From Bradyrhizobium oropedii (GTDB lineage: Bacteria; Pseudomonadota; Alphaproteobacteria; Rhizobiales; Xanthobacteraceae), in contig NZ_JACMYO010000009.1 in assembly GCF_020889685.1 (NCBI RefSeq), forward strand, positions 21,637 through 85,636: DNA of 64,000 nucleotides, written 5' to 3'. Every line of letters starts with the position of its first letter. The first letter of the stretch is position 1. A program made the translations under genes and the position numbers. A model generated the notes under the pieces. The model was not told the origin of the DNA. It saw nothing but the letters and a program-made list of their open reading frames with translations, and did no database searches. Shown here in pieces: positions 27,190 to 34,731 of this stretch.

Positions 27190-28336
27190 ATTGCGCGGTC
27201 TGAAGATCGCGACGTCCAAGGGGAAATGGTACGTCTATCGCCGATCGACGGGTGAAGTGCTCGTCAAGGGCTTCAGCGGGACCAAGGCCGCACTTTTGAA
27301 GCACATGGCGGGGCCGCACTTCGTCAGGCTCTACAACGCTCCGCGGATCGTCAGAACAGCCACCAAGGACATGGCCAGCGATACCCTGGGCGGCCTGCTT
27401 TTTTGGTATACGAACGGCGATATCGATCGCTGCCGTGATGAGCGGGCAAAATTCGTCGTTCCGGAACTGTCTGACAAGGCGCCGGCCGACGCATATCCGA
27501 AGTGGCGGAAGCTCGCGAAGGCGACCAGAAAAGACTACCTGGAGGCCTACGATTACCTGCGCGACGCATTCTCAATTCAGTTGGTCGAGATCCAGCAGCC
27601 CGACCTTTACGAACTGCGCGACAAATGCGCCAACGAGAAATGGCCGAGATTTGCCGATCAGATGATCGCTGCGCTGTCGAGCGCGTTCAAGCAGGGTGTC
27701 AAGCGCGGCAATAAGACCGGGCTGAAATTGAACCCGTGCCTGGGTATGGACAAGGCTCACACGGCAGATCCAAACGCCAACCGCGAATGGTATCCGGAAG
27801 AGCTGGCCGTCGCACTTGAGCGCGCGCCGATGGAAATCAAGATCTGCCTAATGCTGGCCAGATACGCCGGGCTGCGCGGTCAGACCGCAGTCGTCGTCAA
27901 TTGGAAGCAATACCGGGACCATGAGAAGACCGGCAAGGCGATCTACCTGACTACAGCAAAGAACAACGAACAGGCCTTCTTGCCTGCCCTCCCCGAGTTG
28001 CAGATCTTCCTGACTGATCTGCGCCGATCGGCGACCTCGACGCTGATTGCGGTCCGCGACGACGGAACACCGTGGGAAAGCGAAACCGACATGCAGACCC
28101 GCGTCAGCCATTACCTGCGCGATCTAGAAGCGAAGGGGCTGATCGGCGCGGGAACCACGCTGCACGGCCTGCGCTCGAGCTACGCAGCTTGGTGGAAGCG
28201 CATGGGTGCGACCGACCGCGAAATCGCCGACCTTCTCGGCGACAAATCCGAACGCATGGGCGGTCATTACAGCCGCCACGTTGCGCGCGAGGACAACGTC
28301 ATCCGAGCGTTTGATCGGCTGATGACGAAGAGCTAG
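27176..28336 (+). CDS. int: Tyrosine recombinase (site-specific integrase)
   Basis: This 386-aa phage-type integrase catalyses integration and excision. The N-terminal part (1-90) is an arm-binding-like region; a SAM-like core-binding domain covers about 100-190 (ATRKDYLEAYDYL). The catalytic domain covers about 200-380. Catalytic residues seen are Arg in ARYAGLRGQT near 230, His and Arg in HGLRSS near 329-332, and nucleophile Tyr in GGHYSRH near 364. The usual LGH motif reads LGD here. GTG 27176 is chosen with GGGGA upstream. It reads towards the tRNA-Leu gene, whose 5' end is 114 bases past its stop. Confidence 0.9.
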   Translation: MVEVKLRGLKIATSKGKWYVYRRSTGEVLVKGFSGTKAALLKHMAGPHFVRLYNAPRIVRTATKDMASDTLGGLLFWYTNGDIDRCRDERAKFVVPELSDKAPADAYPKWRKLAKATRKDYLEAYDYLRDAFSIQLVEIQQPDLYELRDKCANEKWPRFADQMIAALSSAFKQGVKRGNKTGLKLNPCLGMDKAHTADPNANREWYPEELAVALERAPMEIKICLMLARYAGLRGQTAVVVNWKQYRDHEKTGKAIYLTTAKNNEQAFLPALPELQIFLTDLRRSATSTLIAVRDDGTPWESETDMQTRVSHYLRDLEAKGLIGAGTTLHGLRSSYAAWWKRMGATDREIADLLGDKSERMGGHYSRHVAREDNVIRAFDRLMTKS

Positions 28337-28450
28337 AACATGCGCCGCCGAGGGTTACCCGGAACAGAACGAAACCAGATTTGGAAAACCGCCGGGAGAT
28401 TTTGGAAAACTCTCCGGTCAAAATTGCGAAAAGATCAATAAAATCAATAT

Positions 28451-28537
28451 GCGGACGTGGCGGAACTGGTAGACGCAAGGGACTTAAAATCCCTCGATGG
28501 CAACGTCGTGTGGGTTCGAGTCCCACCGCCCGCACCA
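28451..28537 (+). tRNA. tRNA-Leu (anticodon TAA)
   Basis: An 87-base cloverleaf including the encoded CCA (28535-28537). The D stem is GCG/CGC, the anticodon stem AGGGA/TCCCT encloses the loop CTTAAAA (anticodon TAA), a long class II variable arm follows, and the T arm is GTGGG-TTCGAGT-CCCAC. The acceptor strands GCGGACG and CGCCCGC pair except for an A-C mismatch at position 5:68. Its 5' end faces the integrase gene, so it is the likely attachment target or a neighbour of it. Confidence 0.97.
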
Positions 28538-28662
28538 GCCTTCGCTCGCTTCGCGAGCTACGGCTCGGCAGCCCCGGCAACGCTCTCGTGGCGAAGTGAG
28601 CGAAGGGCTGCCCAGCAGAAATCCAGCGGGTGAAGGCGAGCCGTCGCCGACGGCGCCGTGCC

Positions 28663-28901
28663 TTACGCAAACCGCAGTCCGATCCGCCTGTCCTTCTTCC
28701 ACGCCACCCGGCAGGTGTGCCTCAGGCCGTCGACGGCGAGGACGAAGCCGTCGGGAAACCACAGCGGCGAGTTGACCTCGATGCAGGCGCCGTGCGGCGA
28801 GAGATTCCGGACCGTACAGGGTATCGCTTCGTTGCCGAATTCGATCGCCCCGATTTGAGGATGCGGCGACGTGATCCGGCACGCCGCTCGTCGGACGGCA
28901 T
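28663..28901 (-). pseudogene. PilZ-domain protein gene with a one-base frameshift
   Basis: PilZ domains bind cyclic di-GMP. The start ATG 28901 reads MPSDERRAGSRRRILKSG, the N-terminal RxxxR-type switch region. The rest of the domain continues in another frame: AIEFGNEAIPCTVRNLSPHGACI, then a strand-rich stretch ending KKDRRIGLRFA and a stop at 28663-28665. The frames join at a run of four G on the coding strand (CCCC at 28848-28851); one extra G restores a 79-aa protein. The frame change is either a real lesion or a homopolymer error. It lies 125 bases past the tRNA-Leu. Confidence 0.7.
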
Positions 28902-29199
28902 TGGCGGTTGTGCGCTGGCTGATGCGGGCCTGCTATGGTCGTCGGCCCGTCGGGGGTGATACACAAGCGGTCAGGTTACGACGCAATACTGACGGGAACC
29001 TTAAGCGTCGCCAAGCCAATTGGTATGCCAGGACGCTGGCGACGGGCTGAGCGGGCAAGCATCACCACATCGTGTTTCGGGCTGTGGCAGGGTTCACACG
29101 CGGCGATCGCCACGTGATGTAGCCTCCCCCGCATTGGAAATTCCGGCCGCATATTTCTCGGCCACGACATTTCGAAATCAATTTTGGTCGGAGATGACG

Positions 29200-29481
29200 A
29201 TGTCGATTGCAAGCGACAACGCGCGCGATCATGGCGCCGCGATTCTCGAGCACGGCGACGACGCGGCTCATTGCAGCAACGGTCTCAATGCGCAGACATT
29301 CCGTGATGCCACGCCCAACGAGCGCGTGATCTATCGGCGATGGATTCGCGGTGCGATCATGCTGTGCTTCGTGCTGGCGCTTGCCGCAGGAGCGGCCGTC
29401 TGGATCAACGGCGGCGGCGGGCAGACGCAGATCACCAGCCTGTCGAGCACGGTCAGCGCAAAATCAGGCCACGCGGATTAG
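29200..29481 (+). CDS. Small single-pass membrane protein, hypothetical
   Basis: This 93-aa protein has a hydrophilic N-terminus, one membrane helix at about residues 50-72 (GAIMLCFVLALAAGAAVW) and a short periplasmic tail. ATG 29200 is preferred over ATG 29194 because GGAG lies six bases upstream. No family is recognised. Nothing else coding is seen in the 298 bases upstream. Confidence 0.6.
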   Translation: MSIASDNARDHGAAILEHGDDAAHCSNGLNAQTFRDATPNERVIYRRWIRGAIMLCFVLALAAGAAVWINGGGGQTQITSLSSTVSAKSGHAD

Positions 29482-29543
29482 CGAGCACGTTTCGGAACCA
29501 GTCCGTCGCATCATTGTTGTCATGCCGCAATTGGAGCATGACG

Positions 29544-29684
29544 ATGCCGAACGACTGTCCATCCGCGCAACGCACCCCGAACCAACGCGATCAGCGCAAG
29601 GAGCGCCCCTCCCCGCCGAGCGCGCCACCGAGCGGGCCGCCGCTTCGCGATGGCCTCGAACAAATCCGCGACAGTTATACCTGA
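29544..29684 (+). CDS. Possible 46-aa proline-rich protein
   Basis: A short frame with a good GGAG site seven bases before ATG 29544. The product is polar and proline-rich (SPPSAPPSGPPLRDGLEQIR). The strong terminator hairpin starts 20 bases after its stop, which suits an expressed unit. No family recognised; it could be chance. Confidence 0.35.
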   Translation: MPNDCPSAQRTPNQRDQRKERPSPPSAPPSGPPLRDGLEQIRDSYT

Positions 29685-29703
29685 TAAACAATGGCGAAAC
29701 GAA

Positions 29704-29731
29704 AAATGGCCGGGACAAGTCCCGGCCATTT
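29704..29731. terminator. Strong bidirectional terminator hairpin
   Basis: AAATGGCCGGGAC (29704-29716) pairs perfectly with GTCCCGGCCATTT (29719-29731) across two bases. It is 20 bases downstream of the substrate-binding protein stop on the minus strand and follows the small plus-strand ORFs, so it probably serves both. Confidence 0.85.
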
Positions 29732-29751
29732 GTTTTGCGTCAAGTCGAGGC

Positions 29752-31371
29752 TTACTCGGACTTGTCGATGTTCCAGAAGATCGGCGTCGCCGGGCCGTCA
29801 AGCACACCGGACAGCGACTTCCGCCAGGCGCTCGGTCCCTGATACTGCCCCAGAGGGATGTAGATCACCTGTTCGTAGGCTTCCTTCTGGATATCGGCCG
29901 CGATCTTCTTCTGCTCGTCGAGCGACGGCGCGCGAACGAAGGTATCCTTCAGCTGTTCGATCTTCGGATCGTCGGCCCAGCCGAACCATCCGCCATTCTT
30001 GCCCTGGCCGCCAATCGAGAGATTGGCGATCGGGTTGGAGACGTCGGCGCTGACCCAGTTGGTGAAGAACATGTTCCAGCCGCCGTCCTTCGGTGCCTTC
30101 TGGCTGGCGCGGCGGGTCACCACGGTCTGCCAGTCGGTCGCCTGCAGATCGACCTTGAAGCCGGCATCGCGCAGTTGCTGAGCAACGACAACCGGCTGCG
30201 CCTTGAGCGTGGTGACGTCGCCGGGCGCCATGATGACGATCGGCGTGCCGTCATAGCCCGACTCGGCAAGCGCCTTCTTGGCCGCCGCCATGTCGCCGCC
30301 CTTCAGCAGCGTCTCGCCGCCGACCTCGGACGCGAACGGCGTGTCGCAGATGAAGAAGGCGACACAGGTCTTGTAATATTTGGGATTACCGACCAGCGCG
30401 TCGAGCACCTGCTTCTGGTTGATCGCCATCAGCGCCGCCTGGCGAACCTTGATGTTGTCGAACGGCGGATAGAGGAAGTTCATCCGGCCGAGCGTCTGGA
30501 AGCCGAACTTGTTCAGCGTATCGACCTTCAGGTCCTTGTCGCCCTCGAGGATCGACAACGTATCGAACGAGGGGTTCTCCAGGAAATCGATATCGCCGGA
30601 TTGCAGCGCGTTCATTGCGGTCTGCGCGTCAGCCATCGTGACCCACTCGACGCGGTCAACCTTCACAACCTTGCCGCCTGCGGTCCAGCTCGCCGGCTCC
30701 TTGCGCGGCACGTAGTCCTTGTTCTTGACGTAGACCGCCTTCACGCCCGGCTGGAATTCAGCCTGCACGAATTTGAACGGGCCCGAACCGATCTGTTCCG
30801 GGATCGGCTTGTCCGGCGGCGTTTCGGCCAACCGCTTCGGCATCATGAAGGCGACGCGCGACGACGGCTTGCCGATCGAGTCCAGCACCAGGCCGTAGGG
30901 CTCCTTCAGCTTCAGGGTGATCGTCTTCGCATCGGTGGCTTCGAGGCTCGCGGTGAAGTCCATCAGCTTCTGGCCCATGCCGTCGACCTTGGCCCAGCGC
31001 TTCAACGAAGCGACGCAGTCTTCGGCCGTCACCGGCGTTCCGTCGTGCCACTTCAGGCCGTCACGCAGCGTGAACGTGTAAGTGAGCTTGTCGTCGGACA
31101 CCTTCCAGTCCGCCATCTGCGGCTGGATCTTGAAGTTGGAATCGGTCGCCACCAGCGTGTCGTAGACCATGTAGCCGTGGTCTCGCGTGATGTAGGCCGT
31201 GGTCAGGATCGGATCGATGACGCGCAGATCCGAATGCATCACCGCAGTGATGGTCTTATCCGCGGCCATGGCCTGCGGCGCAAAGGACAATTCGTGCGGT
31301 GCGAACGACAGCGCAAGCGCCGACAACGCAACCGCTAAGGTGTGGCGCTTCCAACGCGAGATAGGGAACAT
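29752..31371 (-). CDS. Peptide ABC transporter substrate-binding protein (DppA/OppA family)
   Basis: This periplasmic solute-binding protein (SBP_bac_5 family) has 539 residues, normal length. The signal peptide covers residues 1-36 (hydrophobic ALSALALSF core, QAMA cleavage). The mature part has family phrases such as FTLRDGLKWHDGTPVTAED near residue 105 and IPEQIGSGPFKF near 190. ATG 31371 has GGAGAG upstream. It is transcribed away from the M20 hydrolase and the permease and ATPase genes on the plus strand (36294-39787), for which it is the natural binding component. The ligand is probably a peptide or an acylated amino acid; not determined by sequence. Confidence 0.93.
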   Translation of the reverse strand: MFPISRWKRHTLAVALSALALSFAPHELSFAPQAMAADKTITAVMHSDLRVIDPILTTAYITRDHGYMVYDTLVATDSNFKIQPQMADWKVSDDKLTYTFTLRDGLKWHDGTPVTAEDCVASLKRWAKVDGMGQKLMDFTASLEATDAKTITLKLKEPYGLVLDSIGKPSSRVAFMMPKRLAETPPDKPIPEQIGSGPFKFVQAEFQPGVKAVYVKNKDYVPRKEPASWTAGGKVVKVDRVEWVTMADAQTAMNALQSGDIDFLENPSFDTLSILEGDKDLKVDTLNKFGFQTLGRMNFLYPPFDNIKVRQAALMAINQKQVLDALVGNPKYYKTCVAFFICDTPFASEVGGETLLKGGDMAAAKKALAESGYDGTPIVIMAPGDVTTLKAQPVVVAQQLRDAGFKVDLQATDWQTVVTRRASQKAPKDGGWNMFFTNWVSADVSNPIANLSIGGQGKNGGWFGWADDPKIEQLKDTFVRAPSLDEQKKIAADIQKEAYEQVIYIPLGQYQGPSAWRKSLSGVLDGPATPIFWNIDKSE

Positions 31372-31592
31372 GCAATCTCTCCTGACGTGTAACTGGTCAA
31401 AGCCGGCTTATTCGTTATGCATGCGGTTCGTTATTTAGGCGAACTAACATGCTGTATGGCTTGTGAAATCGAGACTTGCATCAAGCGCAATGCGCGTCAA
31501 TCGGTTTCGGGCGCAATCAAACGTATACGAACGAATGAACTACTAGTTCAGCGCATTTGACTTTACAAAGTCCTCGCCCGAGCTTTTCGTAC

Positions 31593-31610
31593 GGTACGCG
31601 AACGCGTACC
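31593..31610. promoter_or_regulatory. 18-bp palindrome in the divergent SBP/M20 promoter
   Basis: GGTACGCGAACGCGTACC consists of 8-base arms around AA and lies 31 bases before the M20 start. A second palindrome, GAACTACTAGTTC, is at 31537-31549. The 270-base divergent region is otherwise non-coding. Either could be the operator of the cluster regulator, which is not encoded here. Confidence 0.4.
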
Positions 31611-31641
31611 GGCGCAAACAAAACAACAAGAGAGAAAAGAG

Positions 31642-32772
31642 ATGAACCCCGCCAATCTTCCCTTTGATTCCGAAGCGATGCTGCAGGGCCTGCACAGCTG
31701 GGTGGAATGCGAGAGCCCGACCTGGGACGCTGCCGCGGTCGAGCGCATGCTCGATCTCGCCGCGCGCGAGATGGCGATCATGGGTGCGACGATCGAACGC
31801 ATCGCCGGACGCCAGGGCTTTGCGGGCTGTGTCCGCGCCCGTTTTCCCCATCCGAAACAGGGCCAACCCGGCATCCTCATCGCCGGTCATCTGGACACGG
31901 TGCACCCCGTTGGCACCATCGAGAAGCTGAAGTGGCGGCGCGACGGCAACAAGTGCTTCGGGCCCGGCATCTTCGACATGAAGGGCGGCAACTATCTGTC
32001 GATCGAGGCGATCCGGCAATTGGCCCGCGCCTCCTTCACCACGCCGCTGCCGATCACCGTGCTGTTCACGCCCGATGAAGAAGTCGGCACGCCGTCGACG
32101 CGCGACATCATCGAGGCGGAAGCCGCGCGCAACAAATACGTGCTGGTGCCGGAGCCCGGCCGACCAAACAACGGTGTCGTCACCGGCCGTTACGCGATCG
32201 CGCGCTTCAATCTGGAAGCAATCGGCAAGCCGAGCCATGCCGGTGCGACGCTGTCCTCCGGCCGTTCCGCGATCCGGGAAATGGCCCGGCAAATCATTGC
32301 CATCGACGGCATGACGACCGAGGACTGCACCTTCTCGGTCGGCATCGTGCATGGCGGCCAATGGGTCAATTGCGTCGCAACGACCTGCACCGGCGAAGCG
32401 CTCAGCATGGCCAAGCGCCAGGCCGATCTCGACCGCGGCGTCGAACGCATGATCGCGCTGTCCGGCACGGCCAACGACGTGACCTTCAAGGTGACACGCG
32501 GCGTCACCCGCCCGGTGTGGGAGCCGGATGCCGGCACGATGGCCTTGTACGAAAAAGCAAAAGGCCTCGCGGCGGCGATGGGCCTCGACCTGCCGCATGG
32601 CAACGCCGGCGGCGGATCGGACGGCAACTTCACCGGTGCGATGGGCATCCCCACGCTCGACGGCCTCGGCGTTCGCGGCGCCGATGCACACACGCTCAAC
32701 GAACATATCGAGGTCGACAGCCTCGCCGAGCGTGGCCGCCTGATGGCGGCACTGCTGGCGACGCTCGACTGA
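31642..32772 (+). CDS. M20 family metallo-hydrolase (glutamate carboxypeptidase-like)
   Basis: This 376-aa zinc-dependent hydrolase is of the ArgE/DapE/CPG2 superfamily. Zinc ligands are visible in GHLDTVHP near residue 78, GPGIFDMKGG near 112, DEEVGTPS near 145 and the C-terminal GGGSDGNF region near 330. The dimerisation domain occupies about 185-295. It likely cleaves a peptide or N-acyl bond of substrates brought in by the adjacent transporter. ATG 31642 has AAGAGAG-type purine-rich sequence upstream. It is separated from the next gene by 386 bases holding the glycine riboswitch. Substrate is unknown. Confidence 0.88.
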   Translation: MNPANLPFDSEAMLQGLHSWVECESPTWDAAAVERMLDLAAREMAIMGATIERIAGRQGFAGCVRARFPHPKQGQPGILIAGHLDTVHPVGTIEKLKWRRDGNKCFGPGIFDMKGGNYLSIEAIRQLARASFTTPLPITVLFTPDEEVGTPSTRDIIEAEAARNKYVLVPEPGRPNNGVVTGRYAIARFNLEAIGKPSHAGATLSSGRSAIREMARQIIAIDGMTTEDCTFSVGIVHGGQWVNCVATTCTGEALSMAKRQADLDRGVERMIALSGTANDVTFKVTRGVTRPVWEPDAGTMALYEKAKGLAAAMGLDLPHGNAGGGSDGNFTGAMGIPTLDGLGVRGADAHTLNEHIEVDSLAERGRLMAALLATLD

Positions 32773-32871
32773 CATCGATTGCACTGCACAACACGTTGGC
32801 ACTGCCGGACCGAAATTTAGCCTTGTCCATTTTTGAGGCTTCGCCTACGGTCCGGCCGTCCAACACGACGA

Positions 32872-33094
32872 TGCGGGAGAGATCGAAGCGGCAACATTCA
32901 TGTTGTTGGCTTCGGCGCCGACGGAGCAACCGCCCCGGAAACTCTCAGGCAAAAGGACTGTATCGTCAGGACGATCTGGAGAGAGACGAGCATGGCCGCA
33001 CAGCAAGGGTCATGACGTCCACCGAAGGGGATAGTCTGCTTCCGGGCCCAGGCCCGATGCGGATCAAGCTCTCAGGTACCGTGACAGATGGGGC
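32872..33094 (+). promoter_or_regulatory. Tandem glycine riboswitch (gcvT type)
   Basis: Two consecutive aptamers are visible. The first (about 32872-32968) has GGGAGAG pairing with CTCTC, the conserved GCGCCGACGGAGCAACCGC segment and CTCAGGCAAAAGGAC. The second (about 32972-33094) has CTGGAGAGAG, CACCGAAGGGG and CTCTCAGGTACCGTGACAGA. A GCCGGT-TTC-ACCGGC hairpin at 33104-33118 lies between aptamer two and the FAD oxidoreductase start and may be part of the expression platform. Glycine riboswitches usually switch on glycine catabolic genes when glycine is abundant, which suits the downstream amino-acid dehydrogenase. Confidence 0.9.
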
Positions 33095-33158
33095 GCTGAA
33101 GCAGCCGGTTTCACCGGCGGTTCGGCGACTCTAACAACACGGGAGCCTGAAGACCAAC

Positions 33159-34466
33159 ATGCCACACATTGCGATCATTGGCGCCGGCGTCACCGGCGTG
33201 ACGACGGCCTATGCCCTGCTCGAACGCGGCTACAGCGTGACTGTCCTCGACAGGCATCGCTACGCTGCGATGGAAACCTCGTTCGCCAATGGTGGACAGC
33301 TGTCTGCCAGCAACGCCGAAGTCTGGAATAGCGCCGCCACCATTCTGAAGGGGCTGCGCTGGATGCTCAGGAGCGACGCGCCGCTGCTGATGAATCCGAA
33401 GCCGAGCTGGCACAAATATTCCTGGATCGGCGAGTTCATAGGCGGCATCACGCGCTATCGCAGCAACACCATCGAGACCACGCGGCTCGCAATCGAAGCG
33501 CGCAAGCATCTGTTCTCGATCGCGCAGCGCGAAAATATCGCCTTTGATCTCGAACGCCGCGGCATCCTGCACGTCTATCACGACAAGGCCGGCTTCGACG
33601 CGGGCCTACGGGTCAACACGCTGCTGCAACAAGGCGGGCTCGACCGCCGGCCGGTGACATCAGACGAAATCCGCAACCTCGAACCCGCGCTGCAGACGAC
33701 CTGCTATGGCGGCTTCTTCACGCCGTCGGATGCGACCGGCGATATCCACAAGTTCACCCGCGGCCTCGCCGACGCCTGCGCCCGCCGCGGCGCGACCTTT
33801 GTCCACGAGGCCGATGTCGACACGATCGCGCGCAGTGATGAAGGCTTCCGCATCGGCTGGACCGAAGCCGCCTCCCATGAGGCCGATGTCGTGACACGAC
33901 ATGAGTTGAACGCGGACGGAATCGTCATTTGCGCCGGCGTCGCGAGCCGCCATTTCGCAAGCCTGCTCAACGACCGCGTCAACATCTATCCGGTGAAGGG
34001 CTACTCGATCACCGTACAGCTCGATGCGCCGCAAAGCCGGGACGCTGCACCAACCGTCAGCCTGCTCGACGAAGCAGCGAAGATCGTGACCAGCCGGCTC
34101 GGCGCCGATCGCTTCCGTGTCGCCGGCACCGCAGAGTTCAACGGCTTCAACCGCGACATTCGCGCCGACCGCATCCAGCCGCTGGTGGACTGGGTACGTC
34201 ATCATTTCCCTGACATCGACACCTCGAAAGTCGTGCCGTGGGCGGGGCTGCGCCCGATGATGCCGAACATGATGCCGGTGGTTCGCGCCGGACGGATTCC
34301 GGGCGTGTTCTACAACACCGGCCACGGGCATCTCGGCTGGACGCTGTCAGCCGCGACGGCACAGATGGTGGCGGGGGCGATCGACGATTGGCGCGACCTC
34401 GACACGCCCTCGATGGTGCCGTCGGAGGTCGAGACGGCCGAGCCCACCCACGCAGCTTTCCTCTGA
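33159..34466 (+). CDS. FAD-dependent amino-acid dehydrogenase/oxidase (DadA family)
   Basis: This 435-aa protein is of the DadA/glycine-oxidase-like DAO family. The FAD-binding motif IAIIGAGVTGVTTAY is at residues 4-18. A second family motif, VFYNTGHGHLGWTLS, near residue 382 completes the flavin site. DadA enzymes oxidatively deaminate D-amino acids to keto acids in the membrane. Placement directly behind a tandem glycine riboswitch suggests that glycine, or a D-amino acid whose breakdown is tied to glycine, is the relevant substrate. ATG 33159 has GGGAG about 16 bases upstream, a rather long spacing. It lies within the peptide-uptake and M20 hydrolase cluster. Confidence 0.88.
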   Translation: MPHIAIIGAGVTGVTTAYALLERGYSVTVLDRHRYAAMETSFANGGQLSASNAEVWNSAATILKGLRWMLRSDAPLLMNPKPSWHKYSWIGEFIGGITRYRSNTIETTRLAIEARKHLFSIAQRENIAFDLERRGILHVYHDKAGFDAGLRVNTLLQQGGLDRRPVTSDEIRNLEPALQTTCYGGFFTPSDATGDIHKFTRGLADACARRGATFVHEADVDTIARSDEGFRIGWTEAASHEADVVTRHELNADGIVICAGVASRHFASLLNDRVNIYPVKGYSITVQLDAPQSRDAAPTVSLLDEAAKIVTSRLGADRFRVAGTAEFNGFNRDIRADRIQPLVDWVRHHFPDIDTSKVVPWAGLRPMMPNMMPVVRAGRIPGVFYNTGHGHLGWTLSAATAQMVAGAIDDWRDLDTPSMVPSEVETAEPTHAAFL

Positions 34467-34731
34467 ATATCCGGCCGGAGAGGAAGAATATGAGCGCATT
34501 TACCTGTGGCCAAGTCGGAATTCGCCGAGAAACACCGCGTGATAGGAACTAGCGTCACCATGGGGAAAAACGTTTCATCGCGGGAGGGGACAATGCGCAT
34601 AGGGGTAGCGGGCACGCATGGCATTGCGGCCCGGCGCGGGATACTGGACGGCAATTGTGCCGACGGCGCCTCCGTGCGTCGCCTTTCCGAAATTGTCAAA
34701 GCTCAGCTTCTGGCTCCACGAAGGGCCGGAC

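Larger units (their letters stand above)
19322..28450. mobile_element. Integrative element adjacent to tRNA-Leu
   Basis: This stretch groups a tyrosine integrase, an excisionase-like HTH protein, a replicase/primase-like protein with an origin-like repeat cluster, an RHH regulator, an AAA+ ATPase and several small orphan genes. Flanking genes look like ordinary chromosomal genes. The right boundary is probably between the integrase stop (28336) and the tRNA-Leu start (28451) or inside the tRNA. The left boundary is not defined: I place it after the hydrolase stop at 19321 because no host-like gene follows. No convincing direct-repeat att pair was found; only a nine-base match (GTGGCGGAA at 19379 and 28457) is visible, close to chance expectation. 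No conjugation genes are seen, so it would need a helper to transfer. Confidence 0.7.

Noticed and set aside
28538..28662. Hairpin GCTCGC-TTC-GCGAGC after tRNA-Leu as a terminator
   Set aside because: The stem is real but has no T-run; it looks more like a degenerate intergenic repeat than a terminator.
29650..31338. A 562-codon plus-strand frame opposite the peptide-binding protein
   Set aside because: The minus strand has a signal peptide and family motifs; the plus reading has none and no ribosome binding site.
34491..34553. A 20-codon frame with GGAGAGGAAG upstream after the DadA-like gene
   Set aside because: A good ribosome binding site but no other support; too short to call.
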